Notes under the pieces: generated by a model
Told to the model about the DNA's origin: nothing
What the model saw: the letters and a program-made list of their open reading frames with translations, nothing else
The model's database searches: none
Position numbers and translations under genes: made by a program
Shown: piece after piece, positions 41,890 through 52,049 of the stretch
Layout of the letters: each line of letters opens with the position of its first letter
Position numbering within the stretch: position 1 is the stretch's first letter
Origin: Actinomycetota bacterium
GTDB lineage: Bacteria > Actinomycetota > Actinomycetes > Propionibacteriales > Propionibacteriaceae
Assembly (NCBI GenBank): GCA_020161015.1
Contig: JAIUOT010000061.1
Location: 1 to 58,160, forward strand
DNA: 58,160 bases
Direction of reading: 5' to 3'

Positions 41890-43295
41890 CCGCCTCGGTC
41901 GCGGACCTCCTGGATCGTCTCCACCAGCAGGCCTGGGCGATCTCCAACCTGAGCCACGAGACGTCAGAGACGCGGTTCTTCGCCCACGCGAAGGTATGGC
42001 CGCGGCTCGCACTCGCGGCCGTCCGGGCGCTCAACAACATCCCCGCTGCTGGCGACTACACCGACGACCAGCTGATGATCATCACCTCCATCCTGAACCC
42101 CATCGCGAGGGACGAATGGCGCACGCCGCCAGCGAACAAAGTGGCCTCCAGGATCCCGCCGGACAGTCGCATCTATGCGATGGCCAAGGTGCTCGGCGGG
42201 ATCGCCGACCTGCTCAGCATGGGCCTGCCTGGTGTCGAGAGCGACCCCGACACCACGCGCGGGCTTCGGGCGAACATCCTCGCGCCCATCATGGTCGCCG
42301 CCAACTGGAGCCGTGCCACCGCGCCGGTCGTGAACGACAACGTCCTGGCCATCCGGCACCTCGGACAGGTCGCTGCCATCTCCGAGTCCTACGCCGTGGT
42401 CGCACCCGAGGACCGACCCGGGCCGTTCGACGACCTCGCCGCCGTCCCCGTCGACGAGAACAGCCTGGACGCCGCGATCAAGGGTTGGTCGGATGCCGCA
42501 GCTCACGCCCTGAGCATGCGCAACGGTCTGTCGGGACTGAGCCTGCAGACCGTCGCGGCGGACCTCAGCGTGCTTACCGGCGCCTCGGCGGCAGCCACCC
42601 ATGCTGCGATCAGGACGGGCGACGCCCATGCCGGCAGAGGTACGGATGCGATGGAGGTACTGACAGCGGCGAACCGGCTGTGGCGGGAGGCATGCGCCTG
42701 GCCACGCACCGTCTACCTCGGCGGGGTGCGGGATCCCGAACTGGGTCGCGCCTCGCTTCGACTTCGTGAGGTGGTGGTGTCGACCCTGAGGGACGGCAAG
42801 GCCTGGGCAGATGCCGACCTCCTGGCCAAGCGCATGCCGGGTGTCAACCCGCTGGCGGTCGCCCGGCGGGCGATCCAGGCCGCGGCGCAGATCGCAGACG
42901 ACCACCACAGCGCCATGGCCTACGTCTTCGACGGCGGGCGAACCCTCATGACCGCGAGATCCATGAACGACGTCGCCTACATGAACACGGACGTCTTCAC
43001 CGCAAGGCGCCGCGGCGGCTGGATCCCGATGCCGCGCTACGAGTCCACCGGTCAGGAACTCCACTCCAAGGCCAACGCCGCCTGGGACAAGACCATGCAG
43101 GCCCGCAACAGACTCATGGACGCTGCCCGGCCGGCCCCGCGGCAGCAGCCACCCGCGGAACTCGAGCAAGGTCGAATCGTCACTCCGCTCCGACCGACCA
43201 TGCCGTCCAGCCAACGCCTGACGAAGGAGCCTCCGTTTGGCATGGGCACTGGCGGTCCCTCCTCGACAGCCCCCGGCGAGGCCATCGGCCGCTGA
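41886..43295 (+). CDS. Uncharacterised large helical protein
   Basis: A 469-residue soluble, nearly all-helical protein (SVADLLDRLHQQAWAISNLS..., DDQLMIITSILNPIARDEWR, MQARNRLMDAARPAPRQQPP) with a disordered C-terminal tail. No catalytic motif seen. It is translationally coupled to the small acidic gene and is the last backbone gene before the defence island. Such unknowns in the leading region may act early after entry into a new host. Confidence 0.7.
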   Translation: MTASVADLLDRLHQQAWAISNLSHETSETRFFAHAKVWPRLALAAVRALNNIPAAGDYTDDQLMIITSILNPIARDEWRTPPANKVASRIPPDSRIYAMAKVLGGIADLLSMGLPGVESDPDTTRGLRANILAPIMVAANWSRATAPVVNDNVLAIRHLGQVAAISESYAVVAPEDRPGPFDDLAAVPVDENSLDAAIKGWSDAAAHALSMRNGLSGLSLQTVAADLSVLTGASAAATHAAIRTGDAHAGRGTDAMEVLTAANRLWREACAWPRTVYLGGVRDPELGRASLRLREVVVSTLRDGKAWADADLLAKRMPGVNPLAVARRAIQAAAQIADDHHSAMAYVFDGGRTLMTARSMNDVAYMNTDVFTARRRGGWIPMPRYESTGQELHSKANAAWDKTMQARNRLMDAARPAPRQQPPAELEQGRIVTPLRPTMPSSQRLTKEPPFGMGTGGPSSTAPGEAIGR

Positions 43296-43298
43296 AGG

Positions 43299-43326
43299 GC
43301 CGGTGGAGGTGAGCACCTCTCCGCCG
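43299..43326. terminator. Hairpin between convergent genes
   Basis: GGAGGTG (43305-43311) pairs with CACCTCT (43314-43320) around a 2-nt loop, lying between the ends of the plus-strand operon (43295) and the minus-strand defence operon (43338). There is no U tract. Probably a shared bidirectional terminator. Confidence 0.4.
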
Positions 43327-43337
43327 CGATGACACAG

Positions 43338-44450
43338 CTAAAGGAGCGCCTTCGCCTTAGCGAGGTGGGCGGCGACCTGCTGGGTGCGGCGCTTGCGACC
43401 GAACGTGCGAAGGGTTGCGCTGTCGAGCTCGGCACCCGAGAGCCCAGGCTTGCGCCTCTTGAGGAAGCTCATCGCGTTGGCGATCTCGACGGGGCTGATG
43501 AACAGGAACGGGCGATCGACCTCGCTCGTGTTGGGTCGGAACTCTGTCCAGCTCTCGGGGTCGACCCCTTCCGGCCACACGAACTTTGCCTTGTCGATGA
43601 ACAGCCCCGTCGCTTTGATCTGGTTCCTGATCTTCGATGCACGGCTCGCGTGCAGTCGGCCAACGCCGAAGGACGCCGCAATCAGCTGGGCCAATCGGTC
43701 AACGTGAACTGGCCCCTCTGCCTCCACGATCTCTGTGGCGACTGCCCGAACCTTCTGCTTGGCGGCCACCTTGGGCAGGTCGTTCAGCACCTGGATATCG
43801 CCGGCGAGAACCGGTTCCCACGGCTCGAAGGCCAACCGCTGCTCGCCGACCACGCTCCGCCCGCTTGTGTGCTCTCTGGTGAACACATCAGGGTCAGGCG
43901 TGATGACCTCGTCCTCTGGCTCGTCAGAGGCGGGTTCCTCAGTCTGTCCGCCGTCTGGAGCCTCGGCGTCGACCGGCCCGAGTGCTGCGGGCACCGGAGC
44001 AATGCCTTGTTCCTGAACATAGGCGAGGACGGCTTGGTGGCGAAGCTCGTTGGCCTTGACGAGGCCTTCCCCGTCGCTGAAGTACTCCAGCAACCGGACG
44101 CAGTAGTCGTGCGCCCGCCAGGCGTCGAGGCTGCTGAACGGGTCGCCGTGCGCCCACGAATTGCGGACGATTCGCAGTTCGCTGCCGAGTGTGGAGGCAG
44201 TTCGCCTGTGATCGTCGAACGGGAACCCCAGCTGGCCCAGCTTCTGGGTGAGCATCTTCAGTTGGGGCTGGAGGTCGGTTGTTGCGTAGGTGATCGGTGG
44301 CTTACCCGCGATCTGGTCCAGCTGAACGAGCACAGCCGTCCACGGCAGTCCGCCGAGTTGCTCTGACAGCTTCGCCGCGATGATCGGATCGAGGCGAGTG
44401 GACAGGTGGTCGAGTCCCTCGGTGACTGAGTGCTTGGCGTCGAACGTCAT
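43338..44450 (-). CDS. Swt1-type HEPN protein with DUF3320-like domain
   Basis: A 370-residue protein. The N-terminal 120 residues form a Swt1-like HEPN domain with RNSWAHGD (near residue 99), an R-x4-H motif of HEPN ribonucleases. After an acidic linker, VRAVATEIVEAEGPVHVDRLAQLI ... GRLHASRASKIRNQI matches DUF3320-type domains found in helicase and defence proteins. ATG 44450 overlaps the helicase stop. As third gene of the methyltransferase-helicase operon it is a likely RNase effector triggered on infection. Confidence 0.7.
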   Translation of the reverse strand: MTFDAKHSVTEGLDHLSTRLDPIIAAKLSEQLGGLPWTAVLVQLDQIAGKPPITYATTDLQPQLKMLTQKLGQLGFPFDDHRRTASTLGSELRIVRNSWAHGDPFSSLDAWRAHDYCVRLLEYFSDGEGLVKANELRHQAVLAYVQEQGIAPVPAALGPVDAEAPDGGQTEEPASDEPEDEVITPDPDVFTREHTSGRSVVGEQRLAFEPWEPVLAGDIQVLNDLPKVAAKQKVRAVATEIVEAEGPVHVDRLAQLIAASFGVGRLHASRASKIRNQIKATGLFIDKAKFVWPEGVDPESWTEFRPNTSEVDRPFLFISPVEIANAMSFLKRRKPGLSGAELDSATLRTFGRKRRTQQVAAHLAKAKALL

Positions 44451-47400
44451 TCGATCCCCCGGGTTCCCTTGACTGCCATCCACGCCACGAGGCGCACCTC
44501 GTGTTCTTCGACCTCGGGGAGCGGTTGCCGCTCGGGGGGTGCAATGATGCCGGCATCGTCGAGCACCTCCGTGATCAGTGTGATGCGCTCCTCGTCGGTA
44601 CGGCCTTCGTTGAGCGCGCGTCGCATCAGGCGGGCGACTCTCGCCGAGGGGACGCTCTGGAGTCGGTTGGCGAGCGCGATCTGCTCGGGTCGCCCGAGGT
44701 ATGCCCCGGCGCGGAAGACCAGCTGATGGGCGTCCCGGAACGACAGCGGCAGGTCCGGCTGGAAGGCGTTCGGGTCGGTCAGCTCAGTCCACTCTGCGTA
44801 CACGCTGTCGCGGGCGACTGCCCAAGCGTCAAACGCCTTGTCGTAGACCTCCTCCGGCAGCCAGCGAGTAGCTGAAGCGTTCTGCGGGTCTCCGACGCGC
44901 AGTGAGATCAGGGTGTCCTTCGACACCAAGGGGGTTCCGTCATCGTCATGCCTGACGCCCCACAGGTCGTCGACCGGGACGTAGCGGAACCATGGCTTGC
45001 TGCTCGCGCCGATCTTGATGCAGAACACGTACCCGTTGCCGTGGACGATCCCGTTCTCGAAGCCACTGCCCGACCCGAACGGCAGACCCAGGATGTCAGC
45101 CTTCGTCGCGGGATCAAGGGTGAAAGCCCCATACAGACGCCGGCGGTACTCCTCGCCTGAGAGGGACGCGCTGTTGCCGCCGTTCTCCAGCAGCCGCTCA
45201 AACTCGTCGACCATCTGGTCGTCTGCGAGGTTGATCTCGTGCCCGGGACCGCGACCCGGCAGGATCTCTCCGGCGCCCACAGCAGCGTCAGCGAGCGCGA
45301 TCTTCGTCTCCAGTCGCTCCTCCAGCGCGAGCATCTCGTCGAGCCGTTCCGACGGAAAGAAGAGGCCGAGGTGCACGTAGTCGTGCTTGGAGCCGATGCG
45401 GTCGACGCGGCCGTGCCGCTGCACGATCCGCATCGGGTTCCAGGGCAGGTCGTAGTTGATCATCTGCCCGGCCTGCTGCAGGTTCACGCCTTCGGCGAGT
45501 ACATCGGTCGTGAACAGGATGTCGTAGGCGTCACGCGCGATCGGTTCGCCGGCAGCGTTGCGCGGGCCGGCGGTCTCGGGCGCGAACCCTGCGATGGTGA
45601 TCGCACGACCGCCCTGGTCGACACCGCCGCTGGCCCCGCGTTCGTGGACCTTCGCGTAGGCACCGAGGATGGGTGGGGCAACCCGGGCTTTGTAGTCGGC
45701 GAGCGGTGACCCGGCCGGTGCCGCCTCGATAGCCGCCACGACACCGTCGTGGATCGGAATGATCGTGTCTGAGAAGCCCGAGAAGATGATGATCTTGCGC
45801 CGATCGGAGTGCGACAACCCCTGGGAGTCGATGACGCGCGCATCCGCCGCGATCGTCGTGAGTTCCTTCACCAGCTCGCGAACCTTGGGCTCGTCGCCGG
45901 CCAGAACGACGTTCGTCAGATCGAGGAGATGGCGCAGGAGATCGATGTCGGAGCGGACGTCGGCCTCAAGCTCGCTCAGGTGATAGCCGCTTGTTGGCTC
46001 GATCTGACTCTCGGCGTCGCCGTCGAACTCCGCTACGAACTCGTCCAGGTCGTCGGAGTCGGACGACACCCAGTCGCTCAGGGCCTCGCCCTTGAGGACG
46101 TACCCCTTGCCAAGAGCGCTCAGGAAGGCCTCGTGGGAGGCGATCATCCTCGTCAACGAGTCGTGAAGTGCGTGCGGGCTCGACTCCAGACGCTTCAGTA
46201 GGCCTGAACGGAGAAGGCCGGCGTTTGTGATCTGGTACTGCTGCAGATCGTTGTCGAGGGTGTACATGCTGGACAGGTAGCGGGCCAGCATGAGCCGTTT
46301 CGGATCCTGCACGCGCTCCTCCCACGCCCGCGGTGTGTTCGGGTCGGTCGGATCATCCAAGGCATAGACCACTGCGTCGATCAGAGCGAGTCCCGCTTCG
46401 TCGAGGTCGTACTCGATACGGCGGACCTTTGGCTGCGGGAACTTGATGGTTGTGAGCTTGCCGTCGGGCCCGGTGATCAGTTCGTTCGGGTAGTGCTCCT
46501 TCACAAACTTGCGGGTGCGCCGGACGGCCACCTGGTCCATCAGGTCGAAGAGGTGCTCCGGCGTGAGGTTCGCAGGGTCGATGTCCTGTGCGCGCTTGAT
46601 GTAGTCGTGGATGCTTGGAATCCCAAGCGAGGCGAACCGTGCGTCATCGCGGATGAAGTACTTCACCAACGTCTCGAGATCAGTCAGTGAGTTGTTGACG
46701 GGCGTCGCTGTCAGCAGCACGACCTTCTTGGGGTGGCTGCCTGCGGTGATCACACGGTCAGCGGCACCGGAACGCTGGGCGCCCGCGTTGCGAAGGTTAT
46801 GCGCCTCGTCGATCACGACCAGCGAGTAGTCCTCGATCTCCTGGGCGAACGAGTAGTTGTCCGGGTGCCCGGGCTCGAGCTTGTTGCGGACCTCCTCGTA
46901 CGAGTACACCTTCACCCACCGGCTGAAGTCGTTCTTCTCCAGGAACGGCTCCCACATCGCCGTCTTCAGCGCAGCGGGCGCCACGATCAGCACACGCTGA
47001 CGGTTGACGTTGGCGGTCTGGTAGATCACCTCACCCGCCAAGTAGGTCTTCCCGAGACCGACCTCGTCAGCCACCAGAACCCCGCCATGCTCGTTGAGCA
47101 GACGCTGCATCCGCGCCACGCCGTCGGCTTGAAACTGCGTCAGGCCCAGACCCGTGCGGGGGCTCGGGTTCTCGTCAGCGTCGAGATGCTCGCCGTAGAG
47201 CTCCCACAGCATGCGCAGGTAGATCGACCAAGGCGAGTGCGGATCCCACAGCCGCCCGTAGAGTCCGGCAAGGTCATAAGGCTCGCTCTGTCCCCAGAAG
47301 TGCTCGAACCAGTCCCGGACCTTCCCGGCCGAACGTGTGCCACCACCCGTGCCGAGGTTCAGTTCAGCATTGAGCGCGAGTCCGGCGTAGGTCATGTTGG

Positions 47401-47905
47401 ACGAACCGGCAATCGCCGCCCGGGTAGCCGTGTCTTCGACCAGGTATGCCTTGCCGTGTAGAAAACCCTCGGTGTAGCGGCGCACCTCCACCCGGGCCTT
47501 GCCCTCGGGATCTGCGCTGTTGAGCCACTCGACCATCCGCTTGGCTTCGGTGGTCGGGATGCGCTCGAAGCCCATCATGTCGCGCTCGGCAGCCAGCCAG
47601 TCATCGTGCTGCTGGAGCGCCCCGGTGATACGGGCGTCCAGATCGGCGTCGTGGGCAGCCACGGCTCGGACGGCATCCTGCTCGGGCTCAGCGCCCAGCA
47701 GCAGACGGACGCGAGGGGCCCGCTCCAACTCGTCAGCCAGAAGCGCATATCCCCCAGGATTGATGTATGCCGTCGCGATCGCAATCGGCGGCGCCTCAAC
47801 CTTGTTCTCTCGCAACAGCCGGAAGAGTTCGTTGACCCGATCGGCCACCCGTACTCCCGGGTCGGTAGACAGAAGATTCGTCGCGAAGTCAGGAAGCTGC
47901 GTCAT
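44447..47905 (-). CDS. Phospholipase-D-like nuclease plus SNF2 helicase
   Basis: An 1152-residue fusion. The N-terminus has a PLD/HKD-type element FLHGKAYLV...AGSSNMTYAGL near residues 148-178. The helicase has motif I GVLVADEVGLGKTYLAGEVI near 283, DEAH VVIDEAHNLRN near 370, LTATPVNNSLTDL near 406, and motifs V-VI DVLAEGVNLQQAGQ and RIVQRHGRVDRIGS near 810-830. It should translocate on DNA and may cut it. The ATG overlaps the methyltransferase stop by 4 bp. This architecture recurs in R-M and BREX/DISARM-like neighbourhoods; the core DISARM genes are absent. Confidence 0.82.
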   Translation of the reverse strand: MTQLPDFATNLLSTDPGVRVADRVNELFRLLRENKVEAPPIAIATAYINPGGYALLADELERAPRVRLLLGAEPEQDAVRAVAAHDADLDARITGALQQHDDWLAAERDMMGFERIPTTEAKRMVEWLNSADPEGKARVEVRRYTEGFLHGKAYLVEDTATRAAIAGSSNMTYAGLALNAELNLGTGGGTRSAGKVRDWFEHFWGQSEPYDLAGLYGRLWDPHSPWSIYLRMLWELYGEHLDADENPSPRTGLGLTQFQADGVARMQRLLNEHGGVLVADEVGLGKTYLAGEVIYQTANVNRQRVLIVAPAALKTAMWEPFLEKNDFSRWVKVYSYEEVRNKLEPGHPDNYSFAQEIEDYSLVVIDEAHNLRNAGAQRSGAADRVITAGSHPKKVVLLTATPVNNSLTDLETLVKYFIRDDARFASLGIPSIHDYIKRAQDIDPANLTPEHLFDLMDQVAVRRTRKFVKEHYPNELITGPDGKLTTIKFPQPKVRRIEYDLDEAGLALIDAVVYALDDPTDPNTPRAWEERVQDPKRLMLARYLSSMYTLDNDLQQYQITNAGLLRSGLLKRLESSPHALHDSLTRMIASHEAFLSALGKGYVLKGEALSDWVSSDSDDLDEFVAEFDGDAESQIEPTSGYHLSELEADVRSDIDLLRHLLDLTNVVLAGDEPKVRELVKELTTIAADARVIDSQGLSHSDRRKIIIFSGFSDTIIPIHDGVVAAIEAAPAGSPLADYKARVAPPILGAYAKVHERGASGGVDQGGRAITIAGFAPETAGPRNAAGEPIARDAYDILFTTDVLAEGVNLQQAGQMINYDLPWNPMRIVQRHGRVDRIGSKHDYVHLGLFFPSERLDEMLALEERLETKIALADAAVGAGEILPGRGPGHEINLADDQMVDEFERLLENGGNSASLSGEEYRRRLYGAFTLDPATKADILGLPFGSGSGFENGIVHGNGYVFCIKIGASSKPWFRYVPVDDLWGVRHDDDGTPLVSKDTLISLRVGDPQNASATRWLPEEVYDKAFDAWAVARDSVYAEWTELTDPNAFQPDLPLSFRDAHQLVFRAGAYLGRPEQIALANRLQSVPSARVARLMRRALNEGRTDEERITLITEVLDDAGIIAPPERQPLPEVEEHEVRLVAWMAVKGTRGIE

Positions 47906-50900
47906 GCCCTGCCCTTCCAGTGCCGGTAGTGCCCAAGAACTGCTTCAAGTCGAGGCTCGTAGTTCCAGCCCCGGTGGAAGGTCGCGAAGACGTGTTCCAC
48001 CTGGTCTTCCGTCAGCCCATACGCCAGGCTGACGAGTGCATCCAGCTCGGCTATGAGATCACCCTTCTCCGAAGAACTCGTCACGGACCCAACGGACACG
48101 CCTACTTCGCTCGCCCACTCTGCGTAGCGGTCGTCGACAGCCGCCAGCCGTCCGGCAATCTCTACGGTCCGAGCAGCAGTGTCCGAGCCGGGTTCGTAGA
48201 CGGGGACAGGAAGTGCGTTCAGCAACTCGAACGTCAGGTGGAGCTCCACCCACCGCCTGGCGCTCCAGTCGAACGGAATGCTCGACATGACCCCTAGGAG
48301 GAACGCTTCTGCGGACGCATCCCCGCGCCGCCTTACCAGGATGGGCGACTGATGGACCGCCGCAGAGCCAGGCGGAATCAGGCACGGAATCGCCGTGCGG
48401 CTATCAGTGGCGCGGGCGATGTCGCGGAAGGCGATGCGAGCTCGATCCATTGGTAGCGAGCCTGCTGCGAAGGTCAACCCGTTGTATGCCGAGCGCGTGT
48501 TCCTGACCGCTCCGGCCAGCTTGTTCGCAAGATGCGGACGAAGGACGGCGGGCGCGCTGTATGCGAATGGCGACCCGGCGTCAGGGTTCCACAGGTTGTA
48601 ACTCGCCCCAGCTAGCACGGGTATCCGGTCCCGCGACTCCTCGATGTCGAACTCCATGACGCCGCGATCCGCGCTCGCGTTCATGTCGCCCTGGAGCGGA
48701 CGAAATTCCCAGCCGGGCCGAACCGCATCGAAACGTGGGCTTCTCTTCATCTCGCGAAAGACCTGTGCCGAGACAGGGTCCGGGATCAGCGGAAACGCCG
48801 CCGTACTGGACCACGAAGCGAACTCATCCCCCGGAACGTCCGCAAGATCAGATGCGCCGGCCAGGAAGTCGCGTTCGTTTGAGAACGGCCCGGACCACCG
48901 AACGGCGTGCTCCGAGCCCTTCTCGGCGACGGCGAGACCGATCGTGTATCGAGGCTCCATGTCGAACGCCCAACGCCCTGTGTTCTCGATAAAGCAGACA
49001 TCTGCGAAGGCGCCGTCCGCCAGGACTGCGCGTCGCCACTCTGTCAACGCCGAACCCGACAGCGCCCCGCGCGGCAGCACCAGCCCGAACCGTCCCCTGC
49101 TGCGCAGCAGTTGCCAGTTGCGCCACGCGAAGGCCTGAAACAGGTCCAGGTGGGCTGCGCCGATGCCCGCGAACGGACCGGAGGACACAGCTTCGGCCAT
49201 CGCGCGCACGCGCTCGATCTCCTCCTGATACTCAAGCTCGAGGTCAGCACGGCTCGCGCGAAAAGCCGACAGCGTCGCGTCCCTCTGCCGGGTCGGCATC
49301 GATCGGAGCCCGGGCAACCGCAGGCCCCACCACTGGTGTTCCTCGACGTGAAGCTTCTCCCATGGCGGGTTGCCAACAAGGACGTCGAAGCCCGGATTGT
49401 CTCGCAGGAAGACCTCGGGAAAGCGGAACGGCATGTGGGCAGGGCGGAGTCTCTCGGTGGTCTCCTTGACGGTGGCTAGGTCGGCCACACGAAGCAGAGC
49501 CTCTTGGCTAACGATCGCCCCTGCCTGGACGTTGCCAAGGCGCGCGGCCACGGCTGTGTCGAACACCTTCCTTGTTGGTTCCGCTGCCTCTGCGGCCTGG
49601 GCCAGCAGTTGAGCGCCCTTTTCCACTTCGCGCTTGTCGGCCTCACTCGCGTTCGCAACGTCGACAAGAAGCGCTCGAGCCGTCGTGAGGTTGTCAAGGA
49701 TGACGTCGTCAAAGAAGGTCGCCTGTCCTGGGGTGCGGTCTGGCTGGAGCGCGTCGAGCGCTTCCTCGATGGTCCCGATGCCGGTGAGGCTGTTCGCGCA
49801 GACGAGACCGTGGTCCAGGTTCGACATCGGGAGGCCCGGAACGAAGGTATGGATCCACAGCGCCAGCCGTGCGAGTTCGACGGACATTGGGTTGATATCG
49901 AGTCCGTAGATGCAGCGTCGAGCGACCTGGCGGCGCAGCAATCCGATCTCGTCAACTTCGCTCTTCGCGACGTCGTCGGTACCCAGAGCGTCCCTGGCGA
50001 CCGCGGCCAGACGCAGCAGCTCGTCTGTGACCCCTGGCACCGCATGCTCGGTGAGGAAGGTGCGCATGAGCGCCTCGATCTTGTCGACGGCCGCCACCAG
50101 GAAGTGGCCAGAGCCCATGGCGAGGTCGGCGACTCGGAAGTCGAAGAAGTCCCGCGCTGCCCCGGCGGCATCACCCTTGGCAAGGTGACCTGCGATCTTC
50201 TCCAGGTGAGCGGTGAGCGCCGGCACGACGGAGCGCTCGATGAGGTGATCGACGACAACCTTCGGGGTGAAGTAAGAGCCTGTCGCCTTACGTTCGCCGG
50301 AAGCGGAGTGGAAGTACACCGCGCCCGCGTTGGCGAGTATCTCGTCCCCGTCCTTGGCTGGCACCCAAGCGCCACTGTTGTCGACGGTCAGGTCCTGCTC
50401 TGCCAAGGAGAGCGAGCTCTCGAGCAGGCCCTCATAGATCGTCCCGAACTCCCGGACGCTCAGCGAGCGGAAGTCAACCGGACCCTCGCCCCCGTCGCTG
50501 TTGCGGTCGATGAGCAGGTGTCGCAGAGCAGGGCCGAGCACGCTGTCCGGCAGCTTGATCTGGTCGATGAGGGCTCCATCGGGGGACCGCTCGGCGTCCG
50601 TGCTGAAGAGTCCGCCGTTGTAGGCGGGGATCTGCCATTGCGGGTTTCCCTGGTCGATGGCGTTCCAGACCTGTTCGAGGTCGCGCCAGATCGTCGACGC
50701 CTCGCCGAAGTCGACCCCATCTGAGACAAGCAGCCGAGCGGCGTTCGTCTTCAGGCTGTTTGCGTCGAAGCCCTCGTTGCGTCCGGAGGGAAGCAGGCCG
50801 CGGTCTTCGGCGTAGGCCTGGAAGAGCAGCCGGAACAGAATGCGGAGCGTGACGCGGTATGCGGTGGACAGTCCTTCGGAGTCGAGCGCCAGGCGGGTGC

Positions 50901-51906
50901 TCGTCGCGAGCTGCTGGGCCACTTCGACTGCGATTGTGGGCACGACATGCTCGTAGATGCGCTCGCGGAGTCGCGCGCCGAGTCCGGTGGCATAGCGGGC
51001 ACTGTCGCGAAGCAGTTGGTCCGCAGTACCGTCGGCGGCCAAAGCGTCAGCCGAGAAGATCAACGGCAGGAGGCCCGCGTAGCCCGCATCGACGGTTGAC
51101 AGGTCGACCTCGAAGAAGGTCTCCGACTGGCCCTTCGAGCCGACGCCGACGCCGTCGCGCCCCGGGTAGAGGCGGATCTGGTCCTTGCGTAGAACGACCA
51201 ACCACGGCACGCGTTCCTGCGCGGCGACCGCGAGCCCGAAGGCCACGGGTGAGAGCTGGAACCGCGAACTCTTCCCGTCGAAGTTCTCGGAATCCTCTAG
51301 GAGCACGGCGATCGCGCGTGGATCGTTTGTAGATGTGGCGAGCAGGAACGTCCCGCTGCTGGCCGGGCGGAGCTTGAATCCGAGCGCCTCGATCAGGTTC
51401 TTGCCCCGAGCTGAGAGCATGCCTGACCCGGTCTGGTTCAGAGTTGACCAGTCCGGGCGGTGGGGGACGTTCTGTGTGATGTGGTGCGTGGCGAAGAGGC
51501 CGCTGTTGCTGAACCCAGGGCCGCCGGAGGAGTCGTGGGCCTTGCGGAAGCCGGCCCACCGATCGCTCGCGGATAGTGCGTCCGGTTCGGCAAGAACCGA
51601 CTGGAGCTGGCGGTGTGCGAGTTCAGTAGGTAGTTCGATCGGCTGCGACTGCGGATCGGGCCCAAACAGGTAGGTCGTTGAGCCGTACGTGACGGCGACC
51701 ACGAGTTGGGTCTGGGTTTGTCCCTTGCGCGTTGTGAACAGCTCGCGGAGGGCTGGGCGAGACGGTGCCGACGAGGCAGTTGCGACCGCGACCTGGAACC
51801 CTGGAAGGCCCATCACAACCGGCCCGATGTACACCTTCTGCGGCGTAATGCCAGCCGGCGCACCGGGCTGGTTCCAGGTGACCACCTGGGTGGCACTCAG
51901 TTGCAT
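47902..51906 (-). CDS. Large Eco57I-type N6-adenine DNA methyltransferase (type IIG/PglX-like)
   Basis: A 1334-residue N6-adenine methyltransferase. The SAM motif is ADLAMGSGHFLVAAVD near residue 598 and the catalytic motif IV is VGNPPWEKL near 848. The first 500 residues form an Eco57I/BREX-like N-terminal region, and the last 300 should recognise DNA. I see no firm PD-(D/E)XK motif at the N-terminus, so restriction is probably supplied by the downstream PLD-helicase protein. The ATG at 51906 heads the three-gene defence operon; it has no backbone motif. Confidence 0.82.
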   Translation of the reverse strand: MQLSATQVVTWNQPGAPAGITPQKVYIGPVVMGLPGFQVAVATASSAPSRPALRELFTTRKGQTQTQLVVAVTYGSTTYLFGPDPQSQPIELPTELAHRQLQSVLAEPDALSASDRWAGFRKAHDSSGGPGFSNSGLFATHHITQNVPHRPDWSTLNQTGSGMLSARGKNLIEALGFKLRPASSGTFLLATSTNDPRAIAVLLEDSENFDGKSSRFQLSPVAFGLAVAAQERVPWLVVLRKDQIRLYPGRDGVGVGSKGQSETFFEVDLSTVDAGYAGLLPLIFSADALAADGTADQLLRDSARYATGLGARLRERIYEHVVPTIAVEVAQQLATSTRLALDSEGLSTAYRVTLRILFRLLFQAYAEDRGLLPSGRNEGFDANSLKTNAARLLVSDGVDFGEASTIWRDLEQVWNAIDQGNPQWQIPAYNGGLFSTDAERSPDGALIDQIKLPDSVLGPALRHLLIDRNSDGGEGPVDFRSLSVREFGTIYEGLLESSLSLAEQDLTVDNSGAWVPAKDGDEILANAGAVYFHSASGERKATGSYFTPKVVVDHLIERSVVPALTAHLEKIAGHLAKGDAAGAARDFFDFRVADLAMGSGHFLVAAVDKIEALMRTFLTEHAVPGVTDELLRLAAVARDALGTDDVAKSEVDEIGLLRRQVARRCIYGLDINPMSVELARLALWIHTFVPGLPMSNLDHGLVCANSLTGIGTIEEALDALQPDRTPGQATFFDDVILDNLTTARALLVDVANASEADKREVEKGAQLLAQAAEAAEPTRKVFDTAVAARLGNVQAGAIVSQEALLRVADLATVKETTERLRPAHMPFRFPEVFLRDNPGFDVLVGNPPWEKLHVEEHQWWGLRLPGLRSMPTRQRDATLSAFRASRADLELEYQEEIERVRAMAEAVSSGPFAGIGAAHLDLFQAFAWRNWQLLRSRGRFGLVLPRGALSGSALTEWRRAVLADGAFADVCFIENTGRWAFDMEPRYTIGLAVAEKGSEHAVRWSGPFSNERDFLAGASDLADVPGDEFASWSSTAAFPLIPDPVSAQVFREMKRSPRFDAVRPGWEFRPLQGDMNASADRGVMEFDIEESRDRIPVLAGASYNLWNPDAGSPFAYSAPAVLRPHLANKLAGAVRNTRSAYNGLTFAAGSLPMDRARIAFRDIARATDSRTAIPCLIPPGSAAVHQSPILVRRRGDASAEAFLLGVMSSIPFDWSARRWVELHLTFELLNALPVPVYEPGSDTAARTVEIAGRLAAVDDRYAEWASEVGVSVGSVTSSSEKGDLIAELDALVSLAYGLTEDQVEHVFATFHRGWNYEPRLEAVLGHYRHWKGRA

Positions 51907-51963
51907 GCAGACACTCCCGTCACGGTCGGTCGGCGACTGTGCCGTCGACTGGACATGAGGCTA

Positions 51964-51982
51964 GTGCGCCGGAAAGGCGCAC
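51964..51982 (-). terminator. Hairpin downstream of the zinc-ribbon gene
   Basis: GTGCGCC, loop GGAAA, GGCGCAC: a perfect 7-bp stem, about 70 bp beyond the stop of the minus-strand gene ending at 52050. There is no clear U run. It may insulate that gene from the methyltransferase operon. Confidence 0.5.
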
Positions 51983-52049
51983 GAGAACCACAACTCGCGG
52001 GTGATCGGGCGTGGTCCCCGCATCCTCTGGTCCGCCCAGCACGACCATG

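Noticed and set aside
43338-51906. Naming the operon DISARM or BREX
   Set aside because: The hallmark DrmA/DrmB or PglZ/BrxC genes are not present; only methyltransferase and helicase resemble those systems.
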